From contig NZ_LGED01000200.1 in the NCBI RefSeq assembly GCF_001280085.1, forward strand, positions 136,679 to 200,678: a DNA stretch of 64,000 bases. The letters run 5' to 3'. The notes under the pieces are model-generated. The model had not been told where the DNA came from. It saw only the letters and a program-made list of their open reading frames with translations, and did not search any database. Positions 48,659 to 55,579 of this stretch are shown in pieces; position 1 is the first letter of the stretch, and each line of letters begins with the position of its first letter. This DNA comes from Saccharothrix sp. NRRL B-16348 (GTDB taxonomy: Bacteria; Actinomycetota; Actinomycetes; Mycobacteriales; Pseudonocardiaceae). The position numbers were made by a program, and so were the translations under genes.

Positions 48659-49309
48659 TCAGCGCGTCGGGCGGTCGCTCAACGAGCGGGTGGCCGGGGC
48701 GCGCAGAGCCGCGATCAGCAGGGTGATCAACCAGGGTTCGACCTCGGAGGCGGGGTACCGGTCCGCGAGCGCGCCGGACTGGCGCATACCGAGCAGGCCG
48801 ACCATCGCCTGGTAGCGGAACGACACCTCGTCGGCGCTCAGTTCGGGCAGCGCCCGGATCAGCGCGACGCGGTAGCGGTCCTCGACCTCGTCCACCTCCT
48901 CCGCGAACAGCTCCCGCATCTGAGGGCTCGGGTCGAAGATCACCCGCCCGACGAACCGCGCGATCCGCTCACTGCGGTGGCCGTGGCTCCGGGTCAGGTC
49001 CAAGCCCGCCGACACGAAGGCGCTCACCACCGACTCGACGTCCGGGACCGGTGTCGAGGCTTCCAGATCGTCCAACAGCCGTGCGCGCAGCTCGTTCACC
49101 TTGGACATCGCCCGGCCCACGACCGCGCGCAGCAGACCTTCCTTGGAACCGAAGTGGTAGTTGACCGCGGCGATGTTCGCTCCCGCGGCGTCGGTCACCG
49201 CGCGCAGAGAGGTGCCGCTGAAACCCCGTTCCGCGAAAAGCTCCTCGGCCGAATCGAGGAGTCGCTCCTTGGTCGCCTGCTTTTGGTCCTCCATACGGCC
49301 CAGCCCCAT
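48659..49309 (-). CDS. TetR-family repressor, predicted regulator of itself and the MmpL-type exporter
   Basis: The 216-aa protein has a typical TetR N-terminal helix-turn-helix (KERLLDSAEELFAERGFSGT, AVTDAAGANIAAVNYHF) and a helical ligand-binding C-terminal domain. The start is ATG 49309 or ATG 49294; neither has a clear ribosome binding site. Its own promoter contains a tandem AAAC-N4-GTTT pair (49341-49369), and the same pair with the same 17-bp offset lies in front of the exporter gene at 44795, whereas no other promoter in the window shows it. This supports regulation of self and exporter. The ligand is unknown, perhaps the cluster product. Confidence 0.88.
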   Translation of the reverse strand: MGLGRMEDQKQATKERLLDSAEELFAERGFSGTSLRAVTDAAGANIAAVNYHFGSKEGLLRAVVGRAMSKVNELRARLLDDLEASTPVPDVESVVSAFVSAGLDLTRSHGHRSERIARFVGRVIFDPSPQMRELFAEEVDEVEDRYRVALIRALPELSADEVSFRYQAMVGLLGMRQSGALADRYPASEVEPWLITLLIAALRAPATRSLSDRPTR

Positions 49310-49340
49310 TCGCTCGCCATGCGGTCGCGCCGTTCATTCT

Positions 49341-49369
49341 AAACGATTGTTTGAAGTAAGCGATTGTTT
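49341..49369. promoter_or_regulatory. Tandem AAAC-N4-GTTT dyads (TetR operator)
   Basis: AAACGATTGTTT (49341-49352) and AAGCGATTGTTT (49358-49369) are offset by 17 bp. They lie between two divergent TetR genes, 32 bp upstream of the start of the gene at 49309. They match the pair before the MmpL-type exporter. Confidence 0.75.
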
Positions 49370-49439
49370 GAATCCTGTGACGGCCGGTTGTGCCGTAGCG
49401 GCGGCGGTTCGAAGCTCGGCGGATCGTAGGCTGGGAGGC

Positions 49440-50042
49440 ATGACGTCGATCGATGGGCAGCAGAAGGCCCAGGACGCGACCCGGCGCCGTCGCGCGGACG
49501 CCGAGCGCAACATCGCCACCATCCTCGACGCCGCCCTCGACTGCTTCACGGCCAATCCGCAGGTCAGCGTCGGCGCCATCGCCGAGGCTGCGGGCATCGG
49601 CCGGGTGACCGTCTACGCCCACTTCCCATCCCGGCAGGCTCTGCTGGAAGCGGTCCTCGACCGGGCGATCGACGAGGCGCTCGCGGCGATCGACAGCGAT
49701 ACGATCGCCGGCGCGCCCCCTGACGAGGCGATGCGACGGCTCATCAGGTCGTCCTGGTCGGTACTGGAGCGCCATCGGGTCCTGTCCGCGTTGGCTTCGC
49801 GCGAACTCGAGCCGGACAGGCTCAGGGCACACCACGACGTCGTGCTCAAGCGCGTCGAGGCGTTGATCGCCCGCGGTCGGTCCGACGGGACGTTTCGGAC
49901 CGACCTGCCGCGGGGGTGGCTGGTCACAACCTTCTACAGCCTTCTGCACGCGGCGTGCGAGGACGTCAACGCGGGACGGCTTCAGCGACGTGACATCGCC
50001 CGCATCCTCGAGCGCACCCTCCTGTCGGCCCTGCGAGCCTAG
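49440..50042 (+). CDS. TetR-family regulator
   Basis: The 200-aa protein has a TetR HTH (AERNIATILDAALDCFTAN, then VSVGAIAEAAGIGRVTVYAHF) and a helical C-terminal domain of the TetR_C group (SRELEPDRLRAHHDVVLKRVE). ATG 49440 follows GGGAGGC; an open extension upstream crosses the operators. It is divergent from the TetR gene at 49309. Its own operator is not identifiable, and its role in cluster control is unknown. It is a candidate for the CTAC-N6-GTAG boxes only by proximity. Confidence 0.85.
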   Translation: MTSIDGQQKAQDATRRRRADAERNIATILDAALDCFTANPQVSVGAIAEAAGIGRVTVYAHFPSRQALLEAVLDRAIDEALAAIDSDTIAGAPPDEAMRRLIRSSWSVLERHRVLSALASRELEPDRLRAHHDVVLKRVEALIARGRSDGTFRTDLPRGWLVTTFYSLLHAACEDVNAGRLQRRDIARILERTLLSALRA

Positions 50043-50084
50043 GTTCTTCGACCGTCCAACTGTGGCGTGGAGGAGGTCCGTGCC

Positions 50085-50327
50085 TCAACTGACGGTCTCG
50101 TCGGCGTGCGGCGAGGCGGACTCCTCCGACTGGAAGCCGGTCCTCGCGTGGGCGCCGTCGCAGAACGGCTTGTTCGCGGACTGGCCGCACCTGCAGAGCA
50201 GAACGCTGCGGCGCTCCGGGACGTCGAAGGCGTTGCCGGTGTGGTCCACCAGCCTCATCGGCCCCTTCACCTGGTACGGGCCGTTGTTCACCATTTTGAT
50301 CACCACGGCGGGCTGTTCTTGGTCCAC
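50085..50327 (-). CDS. CDGSH-type iron-sulfur domain protein
   Basis: The 80-aa protein has one CDGSH motif, read as CRCGQSANKPFCDGAH (residues 45-60), which binds a 2Fe-2S cluster with three Cys and one His. The preceding strand (KGPMRLVDHTGNAFDVPE) is typical of bacterial short CDGSH proteins. Its role in redox or iron-sulfur transfer is unknown. It lies downstream of the CopZ-like gene on the same strand but beyond a terminator, so it may have its own transcript. Confidence 0.92.
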   Translation of the reverse strand: MDQEQPAVVIKMVNNGPYQVKGPMRLVDHTGNAFDVPERRSVLLCRCGQSANKPFCDGAHARTGFQSEESASPHADETVS

Positions 50328-50351
50328 GTGTGTCTCCGGGGTTGATTGATG

Positions 50352-50388
50352 GGCCCGTGGCGCACCGGTCCGAGGTGCGCCACGGGCC
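50352..50388 (-). terminator. Terminator hairpin after the CopZ-like gene
   Basis: Perfect 15-bp arms (50352-50366 GGCCCGTGGCGCACC, and 50374-50388) flank a 7-nt loop. It lies directly downstream (minus strand) of the CopZ-like stop codon and upstream of the CDGSH gene. Confidence 0.8.
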
Positions 50389-50394
50389 GGTGCA

Positions 50395-50598
50395 TCAGGA
50401 AGCGATCTTGTATCCGGCCTCTTCGACCGCGGCCTTCACGCTCGCCAGGTCGACCTGGTCGCCGATGACCGTCACCTCGCCGGTGGCGATGTCGATGTCC
50501 ACGTCGTCGACTCCGGGGACCGACGAGACCGCGGTGGTCACCTTGCCGACGCACGAGTCGCAGGTCATGCCGCTGACGTTGATCGAGTTGTTCTGCAT
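50395..50598 (-). CDS. copZ: CopZ-like copper chaperone (heavy-metal-associated domain)
   Basis: The 67-aa protein is a single HMA domain with the metal-binding GMTCDSCVGKV (Cys 13 and Cys 16 of the protein) and the beta-alpha-beta-beta-alpha-beta pattern (DDVDIDIATGEVTVIG). It carries Cu(I) to a P-type ATPase. ATG 50598 gives the family length; the open sequence upstream is spurious. A CsoR-type box (50675-50694) lies 77 bp upstream. Its expected partner, a copper ATPase, is only present as a remnant at 53690-54120, so it may now serve a different copper protein. Confidence 0.9.
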   Translation of the reverse strand: MQNNSINVSGMTCDSCVGKVTTAVSSVPGVDDVDIDIATGEVTVIGDQVDLASVKAAVEEAGYKIAS

Positions 50599-50972
50599 CG
50601 GTGCTCCATGATGGGAAGGTTGGATTTCGGCTGCCGGGCAACGAGAACCGCTGAGCTGCGACAGCCGGTATGCGGTACCCCCGTACGGTATACTGATGGC
50701 TGAATGGACGGCAACCTCGCGAGGTGAAGAGGAGTGGCGCCGGCGACGTGCCGCGCTGGAGGCCGTGCCCCACTTCCACCGCAGTGCGGCCGTCCCGCAG
50801 TCGATGGTGGTGCCGCTCCTTCGAATGGCCGCGCGATCGTTCGGTACAGCCGCGAGCGGTTCGCCGTGATGTGGCGAAGGAGGTCGCCGAGCGGCGTGAT
50901 CGCCGTGCACCGACCGGTGTGGCCGGAAAGCGGGCAGGCGCGTGGCCGATTGCGATGTCGGCGTTCCAGGGT
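50599..50972. other. Intergenic region with one CsoR-type box, no supported gene
   Basis: This 374-bp stretch separates the CopZ-like gene from the P60 hydrolase terminator. It contains a box at 50675-50694 and a short plus-strand frame from ATG 50697 (57 codons, MAEWTATSRGEEEWRRRR) with no ribosome binding site or recognised domain. Beyond that I see nothing I can support. Confidence 0.45.
50675..50694. promoter_or_regulatory. CsoR-type box before the CopZ-like gene
   Basis: GGTACCCCCGTACGGTATAC carries the GTACCCC half and a weaker second half. It lies 77 bp before the CopZ-like start on the minus strand, consistent with copper control of that gene. Confidence 0.5.
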
Positions 50973-51000
50973 GCCCGGAGCGATCATCGTCGCTCCGGGC
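50973..51000. terminator. Terminator hairpin after the P60 hydrolase gene
   Basis: Perfect 11-bp arms (GCCCGGAGCGA and TCGCTCCGGGC) flank a 6-nt loop. It lies 40 bp downstream of the stop codon of the minus-strand NlpC/P60 gene. Confidence 0.75.
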
Positions 51001-51039
51001 GTCACCTGTCGTTCGATGTCGTACTGCTGCGGGGACTAC

Positions 51040-52041
51040 TCAGCCTTCGATGCGTCGGATGGTGTTGATGGGTCCGATCGAGTCGATGTCGGCGATCTTC
51101 ACCGGGACGCCCTCTGTGGACGCGTGCACAGCACGGACACCGTCGACGGCCATGGCGACGTGGTGCTGGTCGGCGTAGTAGATGATCAGGTCGCCTGCCT
51201 TGACCTCACCTCGGGAGACTCGACGTCCGATGCCCGCCTGGCCGTAAGTGGTGCGCGGGATCGAGACACCGGCGTGGCGGTAGGACTGCTGCATGAGGCT
51301 GGAGCAGTCCCACTGGTCCGGGCCGTTGGCGCCGAAGACGTAGTCGTCGCCGCGCTGGGCCAGCGCGTACTCCAGCGCCTTCCCGGCGGTGCCGGCGGGG
51401 ACGGCGATGCGGGAGGTGTCGCCCGGACTGGCGAGCGTCGCCTTGTCGGCCGAGCTCAGCCGGTCGTACTGGGCACGCGCGTCGGCGACCTGCTTGTCCA
51501 GGTCGGATTTGCGCTGGGCGATGTCGTCCAGGATCTCGGTGGCCGCGTTGGCGGCGTCCGTGGCCCGGCGTTGGGCGTCGTCGGCGTCGGTGACCGCCTT
51601 GGACAGCCCGGCGAGCGCCTCCGCGTTGCCGTCCGCCAGGACGCCGAGCGCGGACATCCGGTTCAGGTAGTCCTGCTGTGAGTCGCTGACCAGCAGTGCG
51701 GAGAGCTGGTTGAACCGGGCACCTTCGAACGACGCTTCGGTCAGCAGGTCGACCTGGCCGCGCAGCTGCTCTTCGGCTTGGCGCGCACCGGTGAGGTCGC
51801 CGTTGGCCTGGTCCAGCTCACCCTGCTTGGCCTTGAGGTCGTCCTGCGCTCGCAGGTGCTCCTCGTTGAGCTTCTCGGCCTGGCCTGCCAGCTCGGTGTA
51901 CTTCTTCAGCGCCTCGGAGGCGTTGGCCGGCACCGCTGGGTCGGCTGCGGCTTGTGGTGCGGCGATACCAGCTGTGAGCACCGCGGCGGCGGTGGCCGCC
52001 AGTGCGGCCCGGACAGTGCGCTGAGCGGGTGGGGACGCCAC
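51040..52041 (-). CDS. Secreted NlpC/P60 peptidoglycan hydrolase (RipA-like)
   Basis: The 333-aa protein starts with a signal peptide (hydrophobic AALAATAAAVLTAGIAA, cleavage near residue 32). It has a long coiled-coil (residues about 45-215, heptad-like with many Ala/Leu/Gln) and a C-terminal NlpC/P60 domain with the catalytic Cys in DQWDCSSLMQQSY, His in 'QHHVAMAVDG' and a further polar residue in 'VHASTEGV'. It should cleave D-Glu-DAP or related stem-peptide bonds during growth or separation. GTG 52041 was chosen for the AAAGGAGG 11 nt upstream; a longer start at 52074 lacks one and would add charge before the signal peptide. No c-di-AMP riboswitch is visible upstream. Confidence 0.9.
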   Translation of the reverse strand: MASPPAQRTVRAALAATAAAVLTAGIAAPQAAADPAVPANASEALKKYTELAGQAEKLNEEHLRAQDDLKAKQGELDQANGDLTGARQAEEQLRGQVDLLTEASFEGARFNQLSALLVSDSQQDYLNRMSALGVLADGNAEALAGLSKAVTDADDAQRRATDAANAATEILDDIAQRKSDLDKQVADARAQYDRLSSADKATLASPGDTSRIAVPAGTAGKALEYALAQRGDDYVFGANGPDQWDCSSLMQQSYRHAGVSIPRTTYGQAGIGRRVSRGEVKAGDLIIYYADQHHVAMAVDGVRAVHASTEGVPVKIADIDSIGPINTIRRIEG

Positions 52042-52134
52042 GATCGCGCAAGCCTCCTTTGTGCGGTAAGTCATCCGAACGGGTGACCCTGGATCGGGTC
52101 TCGGACAGGCTACGGAAGGAGGTGGCGTTCGTCC

Positions 52135-52149
52135 ACTATCGTGGATAGT
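52135..52149. promoter_or_regulatory. ACTATC-N3-GATAGT palindrome
   Basis: A perfect 6-bp dyad with a 3-bp spacer. It lies between the divergent P60 and hydrolase genes. It covers the open frame's earliest GTG (52141), so it favours GTG 52183 as the hydrolase start and may be an operator. Confidence 0.4.
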
Positions 52150-52182
52150 AAGATCGACTGCGTTGCGGGCAGAGGGGGAACT

Positions 52183-52995
52183 GTGGATCGCGTCGATCTC
52201 CACCGTCGTCAAGCCCATTCCGACGTTGCGCCGTTGGTGCTGCTGCACGGTGGTGGGGCTGATGCGCGTGCTTGGACACCGGTTCTGGAACGGTTCGACG
52301 GCCGGTGGAGGGTCCATGCTGTGAACTTGCCGGGGCACGGCGGCGAGCCGGGGTTCGACTACGACGCGGGAGTCATCACGGCTACCGCCAGGAGGGTTGC
52401 CGATCGACTGCTCGATCTGGGGTTGGTGTACCCGCACGTGGTGGGGCACTCCATGGGTGGTGCCGTGGCTCTCGAACTTGCCGGGCTCACTCCCGTCGCG
52501 GGTGTCACCGCGTTGTGTCCTATCGGGTTCTGGACCCGTCCGCGTGCGTGGACGACAGCGGCGGTGTTGCGCAACGCCGCGCGATTGTCGGCGTTCGTCG
52601 GTCCGGCGACGCGATCACGGCTGCTGGCCGACCCCGTGATGCGCAGGCTCGCACTGGCTGCGTTCTCGGCCAAGCCTTCGCTGATCCGTCCCCAGGTCGC
52701 AGTGGCAGCGGCGTCGGCCTTGGCGTCGAGTGACATCGTCACGATGACTAAGTTCACGAGGCGGTACCGCTTCCGGGGTCAAGTGCCTTGTCCGGTCCAG
52801 TTCGCGTGGGCGGCCAAGGATCGGCTCGTACCGCCCGCCGACGCCGTGAGGGCCCGCAGGCTGCTCCCCCGAGCTCTGCACGCGTTCGTTCCGGGCAGTG
52901 GCCACCTGGTCATGGACGACGACCCGGACCTCACCGCATCGATCGTCGGCAACCACGCTCTGCGGCTCCTGTGCGCCGACGCCGTTGATCCCTGA
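52183..52995 (+). CDS. Alpha/beta-hydrolase
   Basis: The 270-aa protein shows the fold clearly: 'APLVLLHGGGADARAW' (oxyanion strand), nucleophile Ser in VVGHSMGGAVALE, Asp near 'FAWAAKDRLVPP' and His in 'PGSGHLVMDDD'. The cap region is short. It is an esterase, lipase or hydrolase of unknown substrate. GTG 52183 has AGAGGGGG 4 nt upstream. It is divergent from the P60 hydrolase gene and is not linked by distance to the copper genes that follow. Confidence 0.9.
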   Translation: MDRVDLHRRQAHSDVAPLVLLHGGGADARAWTPVLERFDGRWRVHAVNLPGHGGEPGFDYDAGVITATARRVADRLLDLGLVYPHVVGHSMGGAVALELAGLTPVAGVTALCPIGFWTRPRAWTTAAVLRNAARLSAFVGPATRSRLLADPVMRRLALAAFSAKPSLIRPQVAVAAASALASSDIVTMTKFTRRYRFRGQVPCPVQFAWAAKDRLVPPADAVRARRLLPRALHAFVPGSGHLVMDDDPDLTASIVGNHALRLLCADAVDP

Positions 52996-53110
52996 CCGCT
53001 GTCCGAGTGGGGCAGCGCAGGTCCGCAACTCTTCGATCAGCGGTTCGAGGCACGCACCACCGCACTCCGAGTCCAGGCAGTGGTACGTGCCCCCGCGTTC
53101 GAGTTCTCGA

Positions 53111-53518
53111 TCAGCCGAGGGTGTCCAGCAGCTCCCGGCACGCCTGTTCACAGCGTCGGCAGGCTTCGGCGCAGATCCGGCAGTGTTCGTGCATGCCGGC
53201 GTGTTGGTTGCACTCGTCGCCGCACGACTTGCAGGCCGCTGCGCACGCTTCGAGCACGGCCCGGGTGAGGTTGGCGTCGTAGCCGGTGTGCCGGGACAGG
53301 ACCCGACCGGTGGTGGCGCAGATGTCCGCGCAGTCCAGGTTGGTTCGGATGCACTTGACCAGCTCCGCGACCCCGGCCTCGCTCAGGCAGGCGTCCGCGC
53401 AGGCGGTGCACGCTTGTGCGCATTCGAAACACGCCTGGATGCACTTCACGACGGCCTCTCCGTCCACCTTGCCGAGGTCGGCAGGGTAGGTGCGGAGCAT
53501 CTCCTGTGTCGTGGTCAC
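53111..53518 (-). CDS. Copper-storage-like four-helix protein (DUF326/Csp family)
   Basis: The 135-aa protein has 18 Cys placed along four helices in C-x3-C type spacing (KCIQACFECAQAC, CADIC, CAAACKSCGDEC and HEHCRICAEACRRCEQAC). This is the hallmark of the DUF326/Csp family that binds many Cu(I) ions inside the bundle. There is no signal peptide, so it resembles the cytoplasmic Csp3 type. A CsoR-type box lies about 40 bp upstream, and the copper ATPase fragment is on the other side, so it probably stores or buffers excess copper. Confidence 0.9.
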   Translation of the reverse strand: MTTTQEMLRTYPADLGKVDGEAVVKCIQACFECAQACTACADACLSEAGVAELVKCIRTNLDCADICATTGRVLSRHTGYDANLTRAVLEACAAACKSCGDECNQHAGMHEHCRICAEACRRCEQACRELLDTLG

Positions 53519-53556
53519 GACGACCTCCTATTTGTCCTAGTAGGCGTATTGGTACG

Positions 53557-53577
53557 TACCCGTACGGGGAGGGGGTA
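53557..53577. promoter_or_regulatory. CsoR-type box before the copper-storage gene
   Basis: TACCCGTACGGGGAGGGGGTA has a TACCC half and a GGGGGTA half, separated by 9 bp, with an internal CCCGTACGGG dyad. It lies about 39 bp upstream of the copper-storage gene start. Confidence 0.5.
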
Positions 53578-53603
53578 AACGTGCCGGCGGGTCGCTTGAC
53601 AGA

Positions 53604-53621
53604 GGTACCCCCGGGGGTACC
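53604..53621. promoter_or_regulatory. Perfect 18-bp CsoR-type palindrome
   Basis: GGTACCCCC-GGGGGTACC is a perfect palindrome of the CsoR/CopY-like GC-rich type. It is 69 bp before the copper ATPase remnant and is the strongest box in the window, so the lost copA gene was probably copper-regulated from here. Confidence 0.7.
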
Positions 53622-53689
53622 TTTCGATTTGTGGGTAGGGCACCCGCCCTGTACGGGCTACTTGCACACGAGCGGCAAGGACGACTTGC

Positions 53690-54120
53690 GCCGAGGTCGG
53701 GATCACCGAGGTCGTCGCCGAGGTGCTGCCGAAGGACAAGGTCGACGTGATCACGCGCTTGCAGTCCGAGGGCAAGGTCGTGGCGATGGTGGGTGACGGC
53801 GTGAACGACGCCGCCGCGCTCGCCAAGGCCGACCTGGGCCTGGCCATGGGCACCGGCACCGACGCGGCGATCGAGGCAGGCGACCTGACGCTCGTGCGGG
53901 GCGACCTGCGTGCGGCGGCGGACGCGATCCGGCTGTCCCGGCGGTGGCGGCGGCCGGGCTGCTCAACCCGATGATCGCGGGCGCGGCGATGGCGTTCTCG
54001 TCGGTCTTCGTGGTGTCGAACAGCCTGCGCCTGCGCGGCTTCCGCAGCACGGCCACGGACACCGGGACAGCGTCGGTCCCGGCGAAGGCGGAAGAGCGCG
54101 AGCTGGCCGAAGCAGTGTGA
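53690..54120 (+). pseudogene. Remnant of a copper P-type ATPase (CopA), C-terminal fragment
   Basis: The fragment starts with [20 protein letters not shown], continues through the conserved hinge [20 protein letters not shown] and reaches AIRLSRR, all parts of the P-domain of P1B ATPases. The normal first transmembrane helix after LSRR is missing. The frame then shifts and resumes at [31 protein letters not shown], the terminal helix, ending at a stop at 54118-54120. Everything before the P-domain (HMA, A-domain, CPC, phosphorylation motif) is absent. So it cannot pump copper. A perfect CsoR-type palindrome still sits upstream. Confidence 0.8.
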
Positions 54121-54168
54121 CCACCTGGCGTCCGGAGCGGTCTGCACGGCCGTTCCGGACGCCTTGCG

Positions 54169-55572
54169 TCATGTGCCGAGAACGGCGAGCAGAGGACCGG
54201 TCAGCAGCCCCAGCAGCACGGACACGGCGGCCGTCGCGTAAGCGGTGCGCATCGCCCAGCGGCTGATCTCAGGTGCGGCCGACTCCTCACCTCGGAACGC
54301 CGGGCCGATCCACCGCAGGTAGTAGAAGACACTGATGACCGTGTTGATGGCGGCCACGACGACGAGCCACACGAGGTCGGCGTCGAAGGCGGCGGTGAAC
54401 ACGGTGAGCTTGCCCGCGAACACGACGGTCGGCGGTGTGCCGACGAGGCCGAGCAGCAGCACGACGAGGCTGAGCGTGAGCCATCGGTGGCGGCGGATCA
54501 AGCCCCGGTAGTCGGCGAGGACCGTCGCGCGGGGGAGTGCGCACACCACGGCGAACGCGCCCAGGTTGGTCACGGCGTATCCGCCGAGGTAGAGCAACAC
54601 GCTGGGCAGCGCGAGCTCACTGCGGCCGTCCGCGGCGACGCCGACGAGCAGGTAGCCGACCTGGCTGATCGTGGAGTACGCCAGCAGTCGGCGGACGTTG
54701 TCCTGGAAGAACGCTGCCAGGTTGCCCAACGTCATCGTCACGGCAGCGATGATCGCGACCAGAAGCGCCCAGTCCACCCGCGTCTGCCCCAGCGGCACGG
54801 CGACGAACCGGTAGATCGCGACCACCGCGCCGATCTTGGGCACCGTCGTGATGAACGCCGCGACCACGGGCTTGGCCCCCTCGGTCACGTCGGGCACCCA
54901 GAAGTGGGCCGGCACCGCGCCGGCCTTGAACAGCAACCCGGCCAGGACCGCGATCGCACCCACAGCCAAGCCCGCAACGGGTGCGTCCGCGAGCCCGCTG
55001 CTCAAGGCGGTGTACTCGGTCCCACCGCCCACGCCGAAGAGCACCACGAGACCGGCCAGCATCGTGACGCCGAGCAGGGCTCCCATCAGGTAGAACTTGA
55101 GCGCCGCCTCGGTGCCGGGCGAGTCCTTGGCGAAGCCCGCGAGCGCGTAGAGGGGGATGCTGGCCAGCAGGTAGCCGGCGGCCAGCAGCATGAGGTCGCT
55201 CGACCCGGCCAGGAGCACGCTGCCCAACCCGGCGAGCAACAGCAGCACGACGAACTCGCTCTCCCGCATCGCGCCGCGGATGGAATCACCCGCCAGACCC
55301 AGCACCAGCAGCACGGACAGCAGCACGGCGACCCGCGTGGCGTTGGTCGCGACGTCCACCACGTAGGTCTCACCGAACACCGCCATCGGCTCGCCGGACC
55401 ACGCGGAGGCCGTCACGACCAGACCGGCCCCGCAGGCGAGCGCGGCCAGCAGCCGCACCAGCCACTGCCGGTGTTTCGGCAAGTAGGAGCCGAGGAGCAG
55501 GCCGAGCACGGCGGCGCCGGCGAGAAGGATCTCGGGCAGCAGGGCGAGGGGGTTCTCGTCCATCATCTCCAC
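54169..55572 (-). CDS. nuoN: NuoN-like subunit of the complex-I-like operon
   Basis: The 467-aa membrane protein has about 14 helices and the Nqo14 fold. The antiporter-type Lys is visible in 'GLLFKAGAVPAHFWVPD', and 'NVRRLLAYSTISQVGYLLVG' is the usual discontinuous helix. Where E. coli NuoN has Glu in the ELL segment, this protein reads AGYLLASIPLYAL, so the key acidic residue seems lost. It is the last gene of an eight-gene operon, starting at GTG 55572 8 bp after nuoM. In normal complex I it is the first proton-pumping antiporter of the membrane arm. Confidence 0.88.
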   Translation of the reverse strand: MEMMDENPLALLPEILLAGAAVLGLLLGSYLPKHRQWLVRLLAALACGAGLVVTASAWSGEPMAVFGETYVVDVATNATRVAVLLSVLLVLGLAGDSIRGAMRESEFVVLLLLAGLGSVLLAGSSDLMLLAAGYLLASIPLYALAGFAKDSPGTEAALKFYLMGALLGVTMLAGLVVLFGVGGGTEYTALSSGLADAPVAGLAVGAIAVLAGLLFKAGAVPAHFWVPDVTEGAKPVVAAFITTVPKIGAVVAIYRFVAVPLGQTRVDWALLVAIIAAVTMTLGNLAAFFQDNVRRLLAYSTISQVGYLLVGVAADGRSELALPSVLLYLGGYAVTNLGAFAVVCALPRATVLADYRGLIRRHRWLTLSLVVLLLGLVGTPPTVVFAGKLTVFTAAFDADLVWLVVVAAINTVISVFYYLRWIGPAFRGEESAAPEISRWAMRTAYATAAVSVLLGLLTGPLLAVLGT

Positions 55573-55579
55573 GACGGTG

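Noticed and set aside
50697..50870. A 57-codon frame beside the CopZ-like promoter
   Set aside because: It has no ribosome binding site, domain or homologue-like pattern and overlaps no conserved neighbour.
52135..52149. The palindrome before the alpha/beta-hydrolase as a transposon end
   Set aside because: It is single, only 15 bp, and has no partner copy or transposase nearby.
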